Assembly: GCA_029262515.1 (NCBI GenBank)
Contig: JAJCZH010000003.1
Coordinates: forward strand, 62,001 to 126,000
Source of the DNA: Deltaproteobacteria bacterium
Lineage (GTDB): Bacteria > Desulfobacterota > GWC2-55-46 > JADFVP01
Length of the DNA: 64,000 nucleotides
Direction of reading: 5' to 3'
Numbering within the stretch: position 1 is the first letter of the stretch; each line of letters opens with the position of its first letter. Shown piece by piece: positions 61,716 to 64,000 of this stretch. Both the position numbers and the translations under genes were made by a program. Below the pieces are notes generated by a model, which saw nothing but the letters and a program-made list of their open reading frames with translations, was not told the DNA's origin and did not search any database.

Positions 61716-62333
61716 TTACTGTAAGAGCAATGCTCCTGTGTACGGGGTAACGGTAATCGTTCTGCTCGCCCCGCCTTTGGAAACTGTAATGTTAACCGGG
61801 GCCGTAAGCTTCGCTCCATCACTATTATACGGCACACCGAGAGTATCGAACTCGAGAGTACCAGGCTCCGCACCGCCGAAATCGGCAGTTACGGTTATTC
61901 CGGCGTAGTCGCCCGTATCGAGTTGTATGCAGAAGTACTCGCTTGCTCCCACCGGTTCACGCGCGCTCTCGACAAAAGCGGCACCGTTCGGGTTCTCTCC
62001 CCATGTGCCGTTATTATCGGCGTCGCTGACAATATTGTACTGATTCGTATAAGCGCAACTGGTATCCGCGCCATTAAAACGTATACGGTAACGGTAGGTC
62101 GGTGAAGAGATATTGGGGGTATCGAGCCTGCTGCGGTTCATAGCGAGGCTCTGCGCGTAACGGACATCGGACTGTACCTTGCGCACCATTACACCGGCCT
62201 CTATACCCGAGGAGTTACCGAAAAAGACCGGAGCGGCAACACCGGCTACTATGCCGATGAGCACGATGACCATAACCAGCTCTATCATCGTAAAGCCGCC
62301 TTGTAAGAGCTTCTCTTCCCTGACGTAAGTCAA
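61716..62333 (-). CDS. FimT/GspH-like prepilin
   Basis: A 205-aa prepilin started at TTG 62333, because GGTGGAG stands six bases upstream and the promoter at 62371-62399 would start transcription near 62364. The leader (TYVREEKLLQG) is then 11 residues before GFTMIELVMVIVLIGIVAG, a normal length. The longer open frame, up to 62438, begins upstream of the promoter and cannot be fully translated from that transcript. The C-terminal domain (ADFGGAEPGTLEFDTLGVP) is of the GspH/FimT type. It is the first gene of the minor pilin operon, comparable to MshC. Confidence 0.85.
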   Translation of the reverse strand: MTYVREEKLLQGGFTMIELVMVIVLIGIVAGVAAPVFFGNSSGIEAGVMVRKVQSDVRYAQSLAMNRSRLDTPNISSPTYRYRIRFNGADTSCAYTNQYNIVSDADNNGTWGENPNGAAFVESAREPVGASEYFCIQLDTGDYAGITVTADFGGAEPGTLEFDTLGVPYNSDGAKLTAPVNITVSKGGASRTITVTPYTGALLLQ

Positions 62334-62370
62334 TCTATCTCCACCTGTTTGAGATAACATAACAGATTCA

Positions 62371-62399
62371 ATTATATTTTCGGGCCCCGTAAAGGTCAA
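62371..62399 (-). promoter_or_regulatory. Sigma-70 promoter of minor pilin operon
   Basis: On the minus strand, TTGACC (62399-62394) and a perfect TATAAT (62376-62371) with 17-nt spacing. It lies 46-74 nt after... the glycosyltransferase stop and 38 nt before the FimT-like TTG start. Confidence 0.8.
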
Positions 62400-62444
62400 G
62401 CTGTATATAAAAACCGAGAGCTTATAAGTATCCGGCACCCACTC

Positions 62445-64000
62445 TTAAAACTTATAGATAAAGATCGAGTGACCTATTACTGCAACCGGTTCGGTCTCTT
62501 TGAATATCTTGTAAAAATCCCTTCTCGGCAGATAGACGCCCTGCAGCATCGTTGCGCTTATGGCAAACCACCCCTCCAGAGTTACCTCACTGCTAACCGC
62601 GCCGGTAGGGGGCATGTAGTAACTCGGCAGGTAGTCGTACTTTATGCCATAATACTTCGGGTCCGAGAAGCCAAAGTACGACATCTTTATACTCTCTATA
62701 TCGCGCTCTACCATAAACTCCTTTAAGGCCGGAAGGTCCTGGCCCCAATCGAGGTTCGAGTCCACAAGATACTTGTAGCCGTTGTCCGGCCCGCCAATAA
62801 ACTCGTTGAAGTAGGCGAGCTGATGAGGAAAGGTCGAAGCGGCTGATATGACATACCAGGCCACGCCGACCACAAAGAACCGTTTCGCCAGGCGTATGGA
62901 CTCGGTCCGTATGCTTGTTACCGAGCCGATAAGAACAAAGATAAAAGGATAGACCGGAAGAGCGTGCCTGAGGCCGATATTGACGTTCTGCGCGCTTATG
63001 GCGACAAAGAGCATAAGTGCAGGAAGAAAGAGCCACAGGGCGCGCACTGTTCTTTCGCTCCTTTCGCGCAGAAGATATAAAACAGAGGCGATAAAAAAGA
63101 TTAAGGCAGGTATCGGGGTCTTGATCAGGAAGGCGACAGTAAAGTAGTACCACCAGCCGTTACTGGAGTACTCGCCCATTAGAAAAGCCGCCCTGCCGGA
63201 AGAGGCCCCGGAGAGAACGCCGGCTACTCCGTAAAGGTACGATTCGGGCAGAAGTTTAAAAGAACGTATGAAATCGTATATAGGCGCGAAAGCCGAAGCC
63301 TCGAAGAGGGCCCAATCGAGAGGTACGTAGAGTGGCGAAGAGCTATGAAAACGAAAACCGTAAAAGGCCCATAGCAAAAGATAGACAACGACAAAAACCG
63401 ATAGATATAACCCGAGCGTACTCTTAATACCGGATCGTTTTAATCTGAGCAGAAAAGAGATGCCGAAGACCGGCAGCAGAAAAAGAGCCGAGTGCTTGGT
63501 CGTAAGCGCGAGGGTTATGAAAAGGGCCGCAAGAAGCGCGGTTACTATGCCGCCCTCCCCGGTTGACAACCGGTATAGAAAATAGGTCGATATAAAGAAG
63601 AAGGCCGTTATCGGCAAGTCTGTCGTGGCTAGTGCCGAGTGCGCGAGCAGGTTCGGGCTGAGCGCTGCGAAGAGTACTGACAGGAGCGCTCCTGTCGGGC
63701 CCCATAACCTGTATGCCCAGAGCCATACGAAGCACAGGAGCAGGCAGCCGGTAATTATACTGCCGATGCGCGCGCTAAAGAGTATCTTCGTACCCGGTAC
63801 ACTGTTCTCGAATAGGAACTTTAAAGAGTACGGAAAGAAGTTCGAGTCAGGGGCCCTCTCCGGTTTAACGGTATTGTCGAAGTCGAGATCATATACCAGA
63901 GAAGGAATGAGCGCCGAGATACTCCTGCCGGTTACAGGATGGTTGAGCGGAGAGAGATAATCCAACCCCTCGGTTATATAGGCGTAACCCGACAGGATAT
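62445..64000 (-). CDS. GT39/ArnT-like membrane glycosyltransferase (5' end outside window)
   Basis: The frame is open through the window edge; the first visible residues (SGYAYITEGLDYLSPLNHP) are the conserved beginning of the GT39/PMT_2 fold, so only the very N-terminus is missing. About 516 residues are seen, with many transmembrane helices, a catalytic-loop remnant at the start (HP motif), and a periplasmic C-terminal domain (DSNLDWGQDLPALKEFM, followed by YFGFSDPKYYGIKYDY). This DSNLDWGQ segment recurs in PMT_2-like proteins of many bacteria. Enzymes of this type transfer sugars from polyprenyl phosphate to protein or lipid. It lies just upstream of the minor pilin promoter, so pilin glycosylation is possible but not shown. 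Confidence 0.85.
   Translation of the reverse strand, partial: ILSGYAYITEGLDYLSPLNHPVTGRSISALIPSLVYDLDFDNTVKPERAPDSNFFPYSLKFLFENSVPGTKILFSARIGSIITGCLLLCFVWLWAYRLWGPTGALLSVLFAALSPNLLAHSALATTDLPITAFFFISTYFLYRLSTGEGGIVTALLAALFITLALTTKHSALFLLPVFGISFLLRLKRSGIKSTLGLYLSVFVVVYLLLWAFYGFRFHSSSPLYVPLDWALFEASAFAPIYDFIRSFKLLPESYLYGVAGVLSGASSGRAAFLMGEYSSNGWWYYFTVAFLIKTPIPALIFFIASVLYLLRERSERTVRALWLFLPALMLFVAISAQNVNIGLRHALPVYPFIFVLIGSVTSIRTESIRLAKRFFVVGVAWYVISAASTFPHQLAYFNEFIGGPDNGYKYLVDSNLDWGQDLPALKEFMVERDIESIKMSYFGFSDPKYYGIKYDYLPSYYMPPTGAVSSEVTLEGWFAISATMLQGVYLPRRDFYKIFKETEPVAVIGHSIFIYKF

Overview
The window is about 64 kb of compact chromosome from a Gram-negative bacterium. An outer-membrane secretin, a TolC/RND efflux system, a Wza-type export channel and a siderophore porin all imply an outer membrane. 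The mix of MSHA-like pilus genes, an exosortase/EPS locus, a PATAN (DUF4388) regulator, a GH57 hydrolase, a rubrerythrin-type protein and an LbtU-family porin looks deltaproteobacterial in the broad sense (Desulfobacterota, Nitrospirota and relatives). This placement is an inference from gene content, not a phylogenetic result. I saw no rRNA, CRISPR array, insertion sequence or prophage.

Layout. (1) 1-15653, minus strand: an exopolysaccharide locus of the exosortase A (XrtA/PEP-CTERM) type. Reading from its head, it encodes a LuxR-type regulator with a degenerate receiver, a zinc-ribbon/PilZ protein, the export protein, an outer-membrane barrel, a Wzz-like chain-length protein, a MinD-like ATPase, a BY-kinase with a J-like N-terminus, the priming sugar transferase, a NusG paralogue, a polysaccharide deacetylase, XrtA fused to EpsI, two FemAB-like acyltransferases, a radical SAM/SPASM protein and a formyltransferase cut by the window edge. 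(2) 16202-22364, plus strand: a TolC-MFP-RND efflux operon and a DUF1858 protein. (3) 22514-33862, mixed strands: tRNA-Arg(CCU), an AT-rich stretch with an unrecognised, apparently leaderless gene, and single genes for c-di-GMP sensing (PilZ), redox defence (MsrA, a rubrerythrin-receiver fusion, a dihaem peroxidase), siderophore uptake and chemosensing. (4) 33911-50085, minus strand: housekeeping and signalling genes (xerD, glnD, amidase, mutS, GH57, PQQ lipoprotein, PHP phosphatase, two degenerate signalling proteins, bifunctional nuclease, miaB). (5) 50216-62399, minus strand: pilus biogenesis. A minor-pilin operon (FimT-, PilV-, PilW- and PilX-like proteins plus a large Ig-like protein) is followed by merR-exeA-tpr-pilM-pilN-pilO-pilP-secretin, a 31-codon membrane peptide and a SPOR protein. 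The order closely resembles the MSHA pilus locus (mshC-D-O-P-Q and mshM-N-I-J-K-L). (6) 62445-64000: a partial GT39-type membrane glycosyltransferase.

A theme of the window is surface attachment controlled by second messengers: two PilZ proteins, a GGDEF-like protein without its catalytic motif, two receivers missing conserved pocket residues, an EPS/exosortase locus and a pilus locus. Several genes are unusual fusions or degenerate versions of known signalling modules. The observations I would follow first are the 31-residue membrane peptide overlapping the secretin stop codon, the apparently leaderless unknown gene after the tRNA, the zinc-ribbon/PilZ protein heading the EPS locus, the EPS modification cassette (2 x FemAB, radical SAM, formyltransferase), and the module inserted into the Ig-like pilus-associated protein.
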